Shown: piece after piece, positions 23,013 to 34,705 of the stretch
Position numbering within the stretch: the stretch's first letter is position 1
Layout of the letters: each line of letters begins with the position of its first letter
Assembly: GCA_020080175.1 (NCBI GenBank)
Contig: JAGHQL010000184.1
Span: 1-52,351 of the forward strand
Origin: Glutinoglossum americanum
Lineage: Eukaryota; Ascomycota; Geoglossomycetes; Geoglossales; Geoglossaceae
DNA length: 52,351 bases
Reading direction: 5' to 3'
Notes under the pieces: generated by a model
What the model saw: the letters and a program-made list of their open reading frames with translations, nothing else
What the model was told of the DNA's origin: nothing
The model's database searches: none
Made by a program: the position numbers and the translations under genes

Positions 23013-24493
23013 ATATTTTCGAGAGGCAGGATGGAAGGTGGGTTTTCATCAACCACTGCTTGGCCTAAAGGCCGCGAAATTCCACCTTACCCATGGGCAC
23101 GCCAGGTGCTGGCCTCTCATCCCTGGATGTACGCGAAAGAATGAGAAAAACCACACGTGGCTCACAGATGTCGTTTATATGACGATAAGCTTAGGATGAT
23201 TAGTCAGAGCTCTGCCGGGCGATAAACTTCTTGGCGTAATTTACGATAAGATCTTGAAGATTGAGGATGCCGCCAAAAGCGAAGACAACCCCAAAACGGC
23301 ATTCAACTCGCTCAAAATGGATGGAGAGCCGGGGCTGCTATATCTAACGTAATTCGACGGACATAGTCGACTTTGCATTCTAGGGAAATTCCGCAAACTC
23401 GTCCTTAGAAGTGCCTAATGTGGTGGGCATACGCTAGCGCAGTTAGGACCTAGATAGGTTGTGGATGAACGTGTGCATCCACGGAGTGAACGGTTGGAAA
23501 GGTGGACGCGTTTGTGAGTAGAAGCGGAAAACGACATATCGGGAGAAAGGGGTCATCATGTGGTGATGCAAACAATGACTTCAAGGGGCGGAAACACTTT
23601 TCTTAGAAAGATTAGAAAACACATTGTTACAGTAGTGTGGGAATTAAAGCGAATATGGTGGGCAAAATCTAGGTGCAAGTATACCCGCGTTAGACTTACC
23701 CTTACATTCAGAGAACGGTATGACATGTGCCTGTTCCAAATTGCCGGTATAATAAGGCAGTTGCATTGCGTAAGGAGACGGCTCCATTGAGAGATTGGAG
23801 CGGACGGCTTCAATAGATATGATTGTGCTGTCCAGGCAAACATTATAATGAAAGCGTGAAACAAGTGTTTGCAACACAGCATACCCGAAGGGCTTAACAA
23901 TCAAATCGAAACACCCAAGCAATCGGATATACATGGACATGTATCAGCGGTTGGTCGGTTGCCTAGTTGATGGAAATGAATCCCCCAGGGTCAACTGGCT
24001 GAGCGGTTGGAGTTAGCATATCAGCTGTGGTGTGTATGTTCGATGTGGTTACCAGCTATTTGTTAAGAAGTTGAAGCAACTAACGGTTGATCTCTTCGTT
24101 CTTCTTATCCTCCCTATCCACCTCGTCCTCCTATTCCATGCGAAGCAGCCCTTGCTTCACAAAAATCTCCTGAGCCATTAGTTTCTCTTCTTGTGACGAC
24201 TTATTATCCTTTCCATCAAATAAACCATCACAAAAAAGTTCATCTGGGGCCTCCTGGTCTCCTAAAATTAGCGGTTACTTTTGGTGCTGACTGAGTTCAA
24301 TACAACTATCCGTTGTGCTTAAGCAGCAAAAAATATCTGGGGGGGAAAGGTTGAACCGAGGCTCAAGTATAGAGAGTTCGATTTGACGCGATTTGAATAA
24401 AAGCGGCATGGGAACAATTTGATGGGGCACGCGTCCAGAACGCGTCAACCGCAAAACAACCTTCATGGCGGTTACATGTACCAGTAGGTTGAA
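23013..24493. other. Spacer, no gene seen
   Basis: A 1.5-kb gap between TOK1 and CTF18. Frames of 76-114 codons overlap on both strands with no family match and no credible splice links. It must contain the TOK1 3' UTR and the CTF18 promoter. Confidence 0.5.
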
Positions 24494-27400
24494 ATGAGCT
24501 ACATGTATTATTCATCCCCACCAACAACCCCGTATTTGTCCGACCCTGCAATTTTTTTTCACTCAGAGGCTGGCGATACCGCAGATTCCAATCATATTGA
24601 AATCTTACCTCCATATACCAACAACTCCGACGACCTCGAGGCACTTCACGCCCAGCAAGACGAAGCCACCGCAGAGAAGAGTAAGCGGGGTCAAGTGATA
24701 CAACATAGGGCTTGGAAGGTGGCAGACGCTTTCAGAAGTGACGGAGGCTACCAAGCTGGTCAGTTTTGTGCTGCGTTAGGGCTGGGAACGGCTACAATCC
24801 TACTCCGCGACAGCAATTGTTGGAATACGACTCGCTGAAGCTCTAAGTCGTCACAGAGAGTCCTTTGCGGGGCCGGACGAATCTTAGTCGTGGAATCCCG
24901 AGAGCCTTAGCTTCTGAGGACCTAGAGATACCGCCTTCTTCCCCTCCAATGACGGCAGTTGCCCAGAAATCTCACATATCTGCTATGGCGATGACCGAGG
25001 ACGTCGACCCCGGGTGTAGCGGCCGAGGAAAGGGGCGGGCAGGCTTGGCACCCTATAAAGGGCTTCTCGATAAGTATAGGGGGCCTGGTCCTTCCCAGGC
25101 TGGAGCCATTGCCGATGCGGGAAAAGAGACAGTTGAAAGCATTCAGGAATCATTACACGATTTCGCTCCGGGGGTTGGTCCATTCATAGCAGACGACTCC
25201 GATTCCGGTGACTCTCGATTACCCACCAGTCAGCGCCCATCAGGAGGCAATATCAACCCGATATCTAGACCGCTCGATACCATTAACGACCTGAATCAAA
25301 CCCAATTCCCTTCTCTTCCATGTTTGCCATTAGGGGGAACAGCCTGCAGTACGGGTAAGAGGGAGTATTCTATCCGGACTTGTTCTGGGAGGTCGTTCGA
25401 AGTCTCTAGGAAACCGACCGTAAAGCCCCCTTCTTTTGAGCAATTGATTTCATCACGGTCCCTTACTGCTCCCGGGCGAGCACAGAAAAGTTACTACGGA
25501 ATTGATGTCCATAAACTCCTGGATGAAATCTCCAGAGAAACCAGGATACCTACAGACCAGACAGGCACGGGCCGATCCGAGGATCCGAGGCCTTCAATTG
25601 AAGAAGTCCCAGAGTCGCAGTCAGGCTCTCACGGGAAAACGATGTTATGGACGGAGAAGTATCGAGCGAAGGCTTTTACTGATTTGATCGGCGACGAGCG
25701 GACTCACAGATCGGTTTTAAGGTGGCTCAAGGGCTGGGATCCAATCGTATTCCCTCGACAGGGGCGAACGAAAGCGGTACTTAGAGAATCCAAAGAAGGA
25801 TCTGAAGAGCGAAGTCACCGAAAAATCCTTCTGCTGACTGGACCACCTGGGCTTGGAAAGACTACATTGGCTCATGTTGCGGCCAAACAAGCTGGTTACG
25901 AGGCGTTAGAGATCAACGCAAGTGACGAGAGATCTAAAAGTGTTGTCGAAGGCAGAATACGCGACAGCCTAGGCACAGAAACTGTGAGAATAGTAGGGAC
26001 TAAATCTGCCAACGGCAGATTCAGGAAAGCAGGGAAACCCGTCTGTATTGTTGTTGATGAGGTGGATGGAGTTGTCAGTGGGGCCGCTGGCGCTGGTGCT
26101 GGCGAGGGAGGTTTCGTCAAGGCATTAATTGATTTAGTCGCACTTGATCAGAGAAACTCGTCTTCATTAACTACAGTGACCAACAGCAGCACACCAGCTC
26201 GAAAGAGGAAGAAAGGGGGTGGCTTCCGATTTCTAAGGCCGCTGATATTGATCTGCAATGACGTTTATCATCCCTCACTCAGACCCCTTCGCCAGTCTAG
26301 TGTTGCGGAAGTAATTCATGTCCGGAAACCGCCACTCAGTATGGTCGTCTCGCGAATGAAGACGATCTTTGAGAAGGAAGGGCTTTCATGCGATGGTGAC
26401 GGCGTGCGGCGCCTATGTGAAGCAACTTGGGGTCTTAACAGTAGACGAGAGGCTAGTTCGGCCAGCAGTGGCATTTCCGAGGGGGATATTCGAGGCGTTA
26501 TGGTTGTCGGGGAATGGGTGGCCGGGAAATTGCGGTCCTCGCTCCCGGGCACAGCCAGGTTAACTCGGAGATGGGTTGAGCAGCATATAATTGGTGATTT
26601 GGGTGACGGCGGTACAGGAGCCAGAGGCTTAGGCCGCGGTGGGGCTAAAGAGATTGTACAAAGAGTATTTCTAGAGGGTGCTGGGTTCCCGAAACCTACA
26701 AACCTAGGGTCGACAAACGGTGTACTAGGAGAATATGGTGTAAAGACAGGTGTTGCTGAGTTTTCAAAGAGGAAGGCGATGGAATGGCTACGAGAGAAGG
26801 TGGATAGTGGAGGAGAGTGTGATTGGGTTATCACAGGTAGTCGATGAACTCAACCATTAGATTGCGAGGCTAAATAATTCTAGATTGTTTTTCGACTTAT
26901 CTGTCACAGCCATATCAAGATGACACGCTCCTTTCAAAACCAAACGCTGCGTACGACTGGCTTCACTTTTACGACACCCTCAACTCAAGGATCTTTGCAG
27001 GCCAAGAGTGGGAACTCAACCCCTACCTTAGCCAGCCTGTTCTCTCTTTTCATCATCTGTTCGCCTCAAGTGCACGGCACGCTCAAACATCGAGTTTTGG
27101 GCAGACGCGGTTTGGTGAAGATGGCGATGGTGAGCCAGCTCCATTCACAGGCCCAAAGGCGGATTTCACTGCTCGTGGGGTTATGGAGAGCAATCGAGCG
27201 CTCTTGCAAACTCTCCAATCTTCGCTCTCCATTCCGCTACTTCGCTTGTTCAGGTCACCCGAAGATATTGCCACGGATCTTGTGTCATATTTGAACAAAA
27301 TTCTTACACCGGACATCAAACCGGTTGTTATTGGTGGTAGTGGCGACCAACGCGGTATTGCGAGCGTCCGGAGGGAGAACGAACGTGAGATGGTACGCAG

Positions 27401-28009
27401 AGCAGCCGGAGTGATGGCCGCTGTTGGTGTGACATTTGAGAGAGGACGAGTAGAGCTGGGGGCGGGTGGTCGTGACGGCGGCTGGGTGTACCGGATGGAA
27501 CCGTGCGTGCAATTGCTATGTGATTGACTTCGAAAAAAGCTAACCACGATAACCGCAGGCCTATCGATACGCTGGCTACTTTCGAGACCAGCGCCGTGAC
27601 TCCGGGGGCTGCGCCAGCCCCTATTCGGTATGCTGTACGACAAGTGCTAGACCAAGAATATCACAAGGAGGTGGCTCGCCGCGACAACGAAGCCCGTCAA
27701 GCAAGGTACAGAGCTGGGAACCCTGGAGGTGGCAGACCCTTTGGAAACAAGACGCAGAAGGATAAAATGATGCCCCGTAATGAAAATCTGAGGATAACTG
27801 GAGCCAAACGAGACTTCTTCGGACGAATTATCAATGAAGCGGTCCCAAGGGCGGACACGGAGGATGCTGACGAAACGGAAATGGCACGGAAAAAGAGAAA
27901 GTCCTCGGGAGGTGACCAGGAGAACACGGTGTGGATTAGCTACCACGAGGGTTTCTCGAACGCTGTACGAAAGCCAATCACCCTTGAGGAGATATTAAGA
28001 GGCTTGTAA
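24494..28009 (+). CDS. CTF18: Ctf18, large subunit of the alternative RFC clamp loader
   Basis: Four exons: 24494-24758, 24857-26836, 26884-27502 and 27559-28009, giving 1104 aa. Introns are 98, 47 and 56 bp; joins give VITD/CFSTYLSQPYQDDTLL and RMEP/PIDTLATFE in frame. Ctf18 replaces Rfc1 in Ctf18-Dcc1-Ctf8-RFC, which loads PCNA on the leading strand and supports sister-chromatid cohesion and the replication checkpoint. Seen here: the family box LWTEKYRAKAFTDLIGDERT (about 352-371), Walker A GPPGLGKTT (417-425), sensor-linked INASDERS, Walker B VVDEVDG (about 487-493), and the C-terminal end WISYHEGFSNAVRKPI, which in the family contacts Dcc1/Ctf8. The N-terminal 330 residues are poorly structured. 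A short Gly/Ala stretch (SGAAGAGAGEGG) sits just after Walker B. Confidence 0.95.
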
Positions 28010-28326
28010 ATAAATCGTGGCTGCGGCCACAGATTAGGAACAGTTTCACCTGAGGGTTATCTACTTTGCGGGTCTAGCATGATCAACAGTGTTTAACTTA
28101 GGGATGTGCCCTCAAATCATTTTCCCTCAGGAATGGCATTAGTCCGAATCTCTCTGCTCCAACAAAAACCACACCCCCCCCCTATTTACGAGCACCTGCA
28201 TTTGAGATACTATCATTACCGTCTTTCAGATCCAATAAGGGTCTGTGAATGACCGCCTACCAACCGCCTGCGAGACAAACGATGCGTGGATTAACCCTGC
28301 CATCGCCGAGAACACGCATGTCGAAA
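28010..28326. terminator. Convergent 3' spacer, CTF18 and Myb-like gene
   Basis: A 317-bp gap between genes that end toward each other, so it holds both 3' ends. AATAAA-like AT-rich signals are weak (TAAATAAATC directly after the CTF18 stop). Nothing else is visible. Confidence 0.4.
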
Positions 28327-29152
28327 CTACAAAGAATTGTAGCGAACGGCACAAGCGCCGGGTGAGGTCCTCTCGCCACCGGCCTGCACGATCTTATCGC
28401 TAACGCGGTGCCAAAGTTCCTCGGCCATCTCCGCCCGTACTTCGTGGTAAGCGCGAATCAACATCTCGTCCTGAAGCTCTCCCGTTAGTATTATGGTATG
28501 TATACGCGAAAACATGGCGACCGCTCACCTGTCCACTCGGCCAAGCCTCCAGCGCCGCGATGCGAGGGGCGTTGCGAGTGTAGCGCGAGTATACGCCGTT
28601 GTGAGTGAAGGCCGGGCTCTTGCCCTGCTCGATTAGTCGTTTATTCAATACTTCAGCGATCTGCTCCCATTTGAGACCTTTTTCTTCTCGGAGACGCTTG
28701 ATCTCGTGATTCGCCGGGTCATGTTCGGCCACGCCTTTGTTGGTGGCAATGCCGGAAGGTGATATACTAGAGATTTTACGTTTCAGGGTGCGCACTGGCG
28801 TGACCGCGAGCGGTAACTGGCCTTTCTTAGAACCGGACCCACCAACGCCCTCCAAAGCCTTGGCGCAAGCAGTCTGGCCCTTCGCAGTAGCAGGGCTCCC
28901 ACTATCAAAAATATCCGGACAGCTCGGAGGGGGTGTCTCAACGCCGAGGTCGCTGCTGTTGCTGGCAACGGCCTCAGGAGGGGTTTTCGTTATCCCTTCT
29001 GCAGGCATTGCAGGCAGTTCTGCCAAGATAGCCTTGCTAGTGAAGCGAACAGGCTGGTGAATGGTACGTTCGCCGCTGTCCTTCAACGATAGTCCATGAT
29101 GCGGCTGATGGGCACCTACAAAGCAGGGTACCATATCTTTTGAAGTTGACAT
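28327..29152 (-). CDS. Putative DNA-binding protein with paired helix-turn-helix/Myb-like segments
   Basis: Two exons: 29152-28529 and 28470-28327, giving 255 aa. The 58-bp intron has a clear ACTAAC branch site, and the join is EAWPSGQ/DEMLIRAYHEV. The N-terminal 135 residues are disordered with a KRK patch. Residues about 150-200 form a helical module (IKRLREEKGLKWEQIAEVLN, then GVYSRYTRNAPRIA) that looks like a homeodomain-like/SANT unit, in which the second helix pair would read DNA. The second module after the intron (about 209-255) again has three helices ending AGGERTSPGACAVRYNSL, close to a Myb/SANT end (A..RY). I know similar unnamed proteins in filamentous ascomycetes but no studied member. 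A nuclear role is an inference from the fold and the basic patches. Confidence 0.65.
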
Positions 29153-29877
29153 CGCTGGAGACTATAGAATAGTGAAATTAGCGGAAAGAAAGTATTGGGG
29201 GGGGCCAAGAACGGCGAGAGGTGGAATTCATGTTGTCGATTGTTGTATTGATAAAGATGTCGAGCCAGGTTGAAATGCATATAACAGAGTGAACTGTAGT
29301 CATTCATGGGTGGGACACAACGTGGGTTACCCCTCATGGATAGACAAGAACAACGTTGTTGAAGTGAAATGTGAATGCAAATCAATCAAGCATGAAATAC
29401 TTACTCTGATGGAATTGTCGCTAGGAGGGCTCTGAGTGAATCGTTGAGTTGTGTTATAGAGATGCAGTTTTGGGTGGTGAGAGTCGGACGCTAGAGGTTG
29501 GGAGATTTGTTGTGTGAGGACAGTGGAGAGGAGCAGTAACACCGACCAACTCTGAGGAGAGGAGAAAGCCCACCGGTGAGCCTTCAACGAAGATCTACTC
29601 TCCTGGGTGGTTTAGGGCAACAACCCTCTTGCCTGGCCACCAACGAGTTTGATCTTGGGTGTTCACCAACCAGTAAGTCCTCCGTGACAAAGTAAGAAAC
29701 TGCCACACTATTTAAGAGCTCTGTAAAGGAAAATATTCAAAATCACGAAAGTGACTCTAGCCATTCAAAACAAGGTATCTAGTTACCCTCAAAACTAATT
29801 AATCGTGCGCCGACACAATTCAGTCTATCCCAGGACCGTGAAGCACTGGTAAACAAGAACGCGTAACCCAGTACGGG
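29153..29877. other. Spacer upstream of the Myb-like gene, no other gene seen
   Basis: A 725-bp gap holding the Myb-like gene promoter/5' UTR and the 3' end of the TatD-like gene. Frames of 86-89 codons are Ser/Leu/His-rich with no match. Confidence 0.5.
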
Positions 29878-31050
29878 CTAGCCAAATGCAAATCTTGTCC
29901 AATTGCTCCCAAGTTGGCAAATGCCATCTTCGAGCGTCCAGCCCTTGATTAAACATATCGACCTGGCTACCTCCTCCAGCCGCTGGTCCATCTCGCCTCC
30001 CGCGCAATGTAAGTCGCTTTCGATAAGCAACCGATCATCTGGAACTGCTCTGATGACATCGGCAACCTTCAAGGAGGCAGTAGCGGTGAGATTTATAACG
30101 GATGAAAAGGAAAAGAAAACCTCTGCAGGAACGGACGGATGCAGATACTGTTTGAGAGGTTCCAACGGACCGGAGTATGAATGAAGACAGACCCGGGGTG
30201 GGAAATTCTTGGAGCCTTGGCTCAGCTCTTCTTCCAGTGTATCATCACAATGATCAATATCACTCCCGGGAGCATCACCTCTACGCTTCCACAATCTTTT
30301 GCTAATGATTTCTTTCTCAAACCCCTTCCAAGTCTCCCGTAAGGTGTCAAAGACAGCTCCGTGAGCCTGAACCCCATGGACTGACACCGCTCTCTGCATT
30401 TCGGCAGCTAAACTTAACTGGGATTTCAATACCATCTGTTGGTGCTCTATACGCACTCGATATGGTGAAAGCCTGCGGCCCTCGCGGCCACCCGGTGTGA
30501 GCCCGGAATCTCTCACACCCTCTTGGCCGGGTGACCAGGCGCTAGGGAGGCGAAAGCTTCGATCCAACCCAACCTCTCCAACCAACGCCGTGGGATACCG
30601 CTCAAGATATTCCTTAGTTTGGGCAATGAACTTCGAAAGTGGTTGTGGATAGGGCAGAGAACGTAGGAATTCTTGATCTGTTGGCGAGGGCACCAAGACT
30701 GCCTGGTAGTGGGATATTTTGAGGTTGTCTTGTTCAGCAGTATCAACATGTTGATACTCCGGAACAGAACCATCATCATAAATCTGGTGTGAGAACCACG
30801 GATGCCATCCAAAACTGGGGAGCACTTGTGCTGGAGCTGAAACCCGCTCGTCCCGCAGTGGGTACGTTTCAGCAATTTGAGCGACCAGTTCCTGGTCTTG
30901 TGCTCTAGTCGACATTACAGTTAGGACTCGACATTTCATGTTTGAGATTGCTGAGACTAATGGCATGCAATCAGTGGGGTGGCAGTGCGCGTCGAAAACC
31001 CCCAGATGCCACGGGAACAGCTCCTCCTGTTGCTGTGCGTTCTCGGACAT
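29878..31050 (-). CDS. TatD-family metal-dependent hydrolase, Cut9-interacting protein Scn1-like
   Basis: An intronless 390-aa frame with an ATG start. TatD proteins are TIM-barrel metallo-hydrolases with DNase activity; the fungal Scn1 branch was first found as a Cut9 (APC/C) interactor in fission yeast. The metal site can be read: DAHCHPTD (His22, His24), the bridging Glu in GEVGLD (158-163), His in SVHGVQAHG, His in CLHSYSG and the catalytic Asp in ESDLHCAGG. An inserted loop (about 170-200, rich in Gly/Arg) and another before LHSYSG (DIDHCDDTLEEEL) lengthen it compared with bacterial TatD (about 260 aa); such loops are usual in the Scn1 branch. The start codon lies 206 bp from the divergent membrane-protein gene. 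Confidence 0.85.
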   Translation of the reverse strand: MSENAQQQEELFPWHLGVFDAHCHPTDCMPLVSAISNMKCRVLTVMSTRAQDQELVAQIAETYPLRDERVSAPAQVLPSFGWHPWFSHQIYDDGSVPEYQHVDTAEQDNLKISHYQAVLVPSPTDQEFLRSLPYPQPLSKFIAQTKEYLERYPTALVGEVGLDRSFRLPSAWSPGQEGVRDSGLTPGGREGRRLSPYRVRIEHQQMVLKSQLSLAAEMQRAVSVHGVQAHGAVFDTLRETWKGFEKEIISKRLWKRRGDAPGSDIDHCDDTLEEELSQGSKNFPPRVCLHSYSGPLEPLKQYLHPSVPAEVFFSFSSVINLTATASLKVADVIRAVPDDRLLIESDLHCAGGEMDQRLEEVARSICLIKGWTLEDGICQLGSNWTRFAFG

Positions 31051-31255
31051 GATAGGAGGTTGATGATAGAAAACACGAAGTTGAGGGCCAAATTATGTAA
31101 TTTAGCCAAGCCTCGTACCCCGCCCACCGCCCCCCACATCATCCGAACGAATCGTCCATGTCCAACATTCCATGTACGGGTCGGTTTTACCGTTAGCAGA
31201 TAAAGGGGAGGCAAGAAATACAAGAGGAAAGGCAACGGCTGAACGTGGAGGACCT

Positions 31256-32029
31256 ATGATGAACCCACTCTCGTTCCTCCTCCCTCCAATATTACTGGTT
31301 CTATCGGTACCCTTCGCCGCCTTCGCTATCTTCACGACTATAATCGCGCTCTCAGCATTAACTTTCCGTGCTCTGGTCGTGTATATTGAGTTGGCGGTTG
31401 TCGTGATTCACAATTATGTGTTTCTTCGCCCACCGTCTAAATCGTCTCGTCGGCCGAGGGTCCCCAGCAGTAGAGACGGCGTGCACAGGCGGAAGAAACG
31501 GAGGAGCAGCGGTAGTAGCGCGGTCTCGGACCAGGGCCCCCTAATGCAAGCAGACCGAGATAACGGGGGATTTGCACTGACGAGCAGTGTTGGGATTGAA
31601 CGGGATTTCGAGGGAGTGGGAGGTTGGAGCCTGTCTGGTCCAAATGAGGATGCTTTGTGGACTTCCATGAATTCAAGACTTGAGCTACCTGCAGAGGAAC
31701 GCCAGCGAAGGCATCGCCGGTCACTGACTGCTTCTGGAATACCTTCGGGCAACGCAGAAAGTAGATCAAGGCGGGAGTGGAGGTACAGTTCGGAGGGAAT
31801 CGGTATCTCACCAATTATGTCTCGAGCGAGGACACCCCCAGCGGCAGCGTTTGGACTATCTGGAAGCCCAGAAGGATACTTCAGTTTCCGGCCGATGACT
31901 AGAATGAACCTACCCGGGGAGGCTGTAAACAAATCACTTAGCCTTCACCACGTTCCACCGTCGCCATCCACCGCGTCATCGGGGAGTTCTAGTAGGACAT
32001 CGCATCTCACCATGAAGAACACTTCTTGA
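31256..32029 (+). CDS. Small membrane protein with Ser/Arg-rich tail, unknown function
   Basis: An intronless frame of 257 aa if it starts at ATG 31256 (MMNPLSFLLPPILLV). An in-frame ATG at 31172 would add 28 hydrophilic residues and lies close to the divergent TatD start, so the later ATG is preferred. Two adjacent hydrophobic helices (about 5-30 and 35-60) form a hairpin near the N-terminus, followed by a basic RRKKRRSS-type patch and about 180 disordered residues with Ser-Pro and Arg-Ser motifs. Such a hairpin with a cytosolic tail suggests an ER or lipid-droplet protein; this is inference. I recall similar unnamed proteins in other Pezizomycotina. The 3' end lies 126 bp from the convergent lipase gene. 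Confidence 0.65.
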   Translation: MMNPLSFLLPPILLVLSVPFAAFAIFTTIIALSALTFRALVVYIELAVVVIHNYVFLRPPSKSSRRPRVPSSRDGVHRRKKRRSSGSSAVSDQGPLMQADRDNGGFALTSSVGIERDFEGVGGWSLSGPNEDALWTSMNSRLELPAEERQRRHRRSLTASGIPSGNAESRSRREWRYSSEGIGISPIMSRARTPPAAAFGLSGSPEGYFSFRPMTRMNLPGEAVNKSLSLHHVPPSPSTASSGSSSRTSHLTMKNTS

Positions 32030-32155
32030 GAGCCGCTGGATTCATTGTTCTCCTGTGCGAGGTATAGTACATAATTGGTTTATTGTACATATAACAGAAA
32101 CAGAAGTCCAACATTATCAATATGTAGAGTATCATGACCATTACACCACCATATA

Positions 32156-33852
32156 TTACTTCCCTATGTTATAAACGCCAGCCCGCGCAGCTCTAAGTTT
32201 TTCCCTACGGACAACATCCTGCATTTCCTCACGCATGACTTGATTAAATTCCTCCCACCCATCTAAATATACGTGGTGCCCAGCCCTCTTGATAATCACG
32301 ACACTAGCGTCTCCATTGTCTAACCTCCTCTCTTCTTCACTGGCAGTGCTCAGAATTCTCTCCTTCTCCTCTTTTAGCTTTTGTTCAGCTGCAAAGCCTC
32401 CCGCAATGTCCATCCAGTCGTTCTCACCATACATTAGTACAGTTGGAATGCCAGGTTCCTTGACACCTTCTGTGACGCTCTGCGACGGCGAGTCTCCAGA
32501 CTGCAGAGGTGGGATAGTCTGTCGACCGACCCCATGTATTCGACGGATTAGGGGATCTCTGGCAAAAGCGCCTGGGGCTAGCACATACGCTAGCACATAT
32601 TCTCCACTCCCGCGCTGGCGGAACAGCGAGTAAGAATAGTCATGTAAGGCTTGCGCTTCATCCGGTGGAAGATGAGAGAATCTCCGAGAGGTCCACCCGG
32701 AGACAAATCTTGGCCCAAGAGGGCCAGTCCACCTAACTAGACTAAATGGTGAGATATTGGCGTCCCATAGGTATGTGAGCCATTTCGGTAGTGGCCGTCT
32801 TGGCGCATTGGTCCCGCCCTCTGTCTTACCATCCTCTAGGTCCTTTTCTGCTTTCGATCGCGCATTCAGGAAGTTGTTATTGTCTCCGGCCTTTACCAAT
32901 TCTGGACCCTTTGAGTTCGAGCCATTGACAATGTCGCGTTGGTCTTGACTGAACTCATTCGGGAGGGTCGAACTCTCTGGATCTGGCATCTCAGCATTGA
33001 CAGCATATGGGTCCTCAGGTATCCCAACTGGAGAAGCTAATATGAGCTTCTTTAAGTGACCTGGGTACTTGAGAGCATAGGCTACTGCCAGGTATCCCCC
33101 AAGGCTATGGCCCATAAGAGTAAATCGATCGATTTTCTTCTGCACTCTCCACTCCTCCAGTGCATCGATAAACCAATTTTCTGCCTCTCTAATCTTCCCC
33201 TGTTGATCTTTCGCATGGACCCGGAAATTCGGCCGGCTACTCCTTCCCATACCTAATAGGTCCAGGGCATAGAGTTTCCACCCTTTAAGTCTGCTTAGAC
33301 CCTCAAAGTTCTTGTAAAAGAATCCCAATCCTGCACCATATCCATGCAACATCACCAGGTTCTCCTCAACAACCTCTCCGTCTCGTTCTACCGAGAACTC
33401 GTTCAAAGCACGATCTTTGCCGCTAAGATGAACGAGCTTCGAGTACCAAGTTCTAGGGCCATAAGAGTCTGTCATCGAATTAGCTGCCATCGGTGTGGCG
33501 TTCGCGATTCCATCTTGCGTTGACAAGGTCAGGTTGCTCATTGATGCTGGGGCAGATCCGGTGTGGGTATGGTTGGGGGGCCGTCGTAGGTATGGTATGA
33601 ATGATAGGACGGTGTGCTCCGCCACCTTAGGTGAAATGTTCGCCCACTTCATTCGGCCATGTTAGCAGAGCAGTCAAGGCACATATAAGAACCGTGCATA
33701 CATACCCACTGGCTGAACCCATCTTTGTAGCCCAGAGGAAAGTAGGCCCCGCCAGGACGAGTACCCGCCTCTCTCTCTCTCTGCGACGCCAAAGGACTGC
33801 GCTGAGATCTTACTTTCGGATCCTCGCTCGAACCCGAGGTTGTGGAGGACAT
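32156..33852 (-). CDS. Alpha/beta hydrolase, cardiolipin deacylase CLD1/ABHD4-5 type
   Basis: Two exons: 33852-33706 and 33646-32156, giving at least 545 aa. The 59-bp intron (branch GCTAAC) joins YKDGFSQW/WANISPKVAEHTV, a conserved start in fungal members. Yeast Cld1 removes an acyl chain from newly made cardiolipin in the inner mitochondrial membrane so that Taz1 can remodel it. Seen: oxyanion motif HGYGAG (about 150), nucleophile elbow GHSLGGY with Ser near 220, the acid in YGENDWMD and the His in KRAGHHVYLDGW. A long lid region lies between (about 290-400). The exon-1 frame stays open upstream with a Ser/Ala/Leu/Arg-rich, acid-poor stretch that looks like a mitochondrial presequence but has no ATG, so a further 5' exon probably exists and the given start is the minimum. 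Confidence 0.88.
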
Positions 33853-34705
33853 GGTCGAATCCAATCGTCGCTGTCCCAGTGGCAGTAGACCCGGGCTGGG
33901 CGATACGAGGTTCGCACGGCAGTCGGAGATAAGACTAAGTGTTGTGGCAGCCGAACAGAACGAGACTGGCCGAGCGGCGTTGAACGTCAGAGACTGCAGA
34001 AGCAGCAGCGACACGGATGAGGAATTCAACTTGCTGGCGACCGTCTGGAGCGGCAGGCAGCTCAGCGCTGGGAGGCCACTCGCGGGAATTCTATGTGTGG
34101 AGGTACATACAATACGCACTGGTATACGTATACAAAGCGAAGATATTGTAGCTTGGACGTGAGATTTACGAGTGTAAATTGAATCGTAGTGGGCTATTAT
34201 TGCTGGGCGGAAAAACGAGGTACGCAACCATAGATATATCCACAGACGCGGTCGGCAACGGGCCAACTGAGAGGCCGCCAGGAGAAAACGAGAAAAACCG
34301 AGGACACCTTAAGTCCGGCAGGAAGGAAGAAGCGGAGTTATAGGGAATAAGCCCGTGTTACCACGTGAAAGGCCAGAAAACCCGAAACGCACCGCATGTA
34401 TAGATAGACATTCCAGCAGAGTGCAACGCAAGGGCAACTGAGAACGTTCGAGAACATTTCCGTCTATTGTGCTCTGTATGGTGGTTTCCGTCGAAGGCGA
34501 TTCGATGGACGATTAGCGAAACGCACTCACATACGTAGCTACATATAGCGACATACAACACAGTTGAAGTCCAGTCACCGCCTCAACCCTAACACGCATC
34601 GAGCCCTTTCTTGACGTGCACCGGTCGCTTCGCCCTCAATGGCTTTTCTACCATGCCTGTAACCACCCTTTCTTCCCTGCCGACATATCTTCACCGTCCG
34701 TGTAC
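33853..34705. promoter_or_regulatory. Shared upstream region, lipase gene and SPO7
   Basis: An 853-bp gap between divergent genes. The lipase-proximal part (about 33853-34100) may encode its mitochondrial presequence. The SPO7 side has short upstream ATGs (34642, 34652) in other frames that could act as uORFs. No separate gene is visible. Confidence 0.45.

Noticed and set aside
23556-23940. Overlapping 76-114 codon frames in the TOK1-CTF18 spacer
   Set aside because: No family match, no good start context and overlapping on both strands.
31102-31235. Overlapping short frames between the TatD-like and membrane-protein genes
   Set aside because: They fall in a narrow divergent promoter and their similarity is only to the antisense of the flanking genes.
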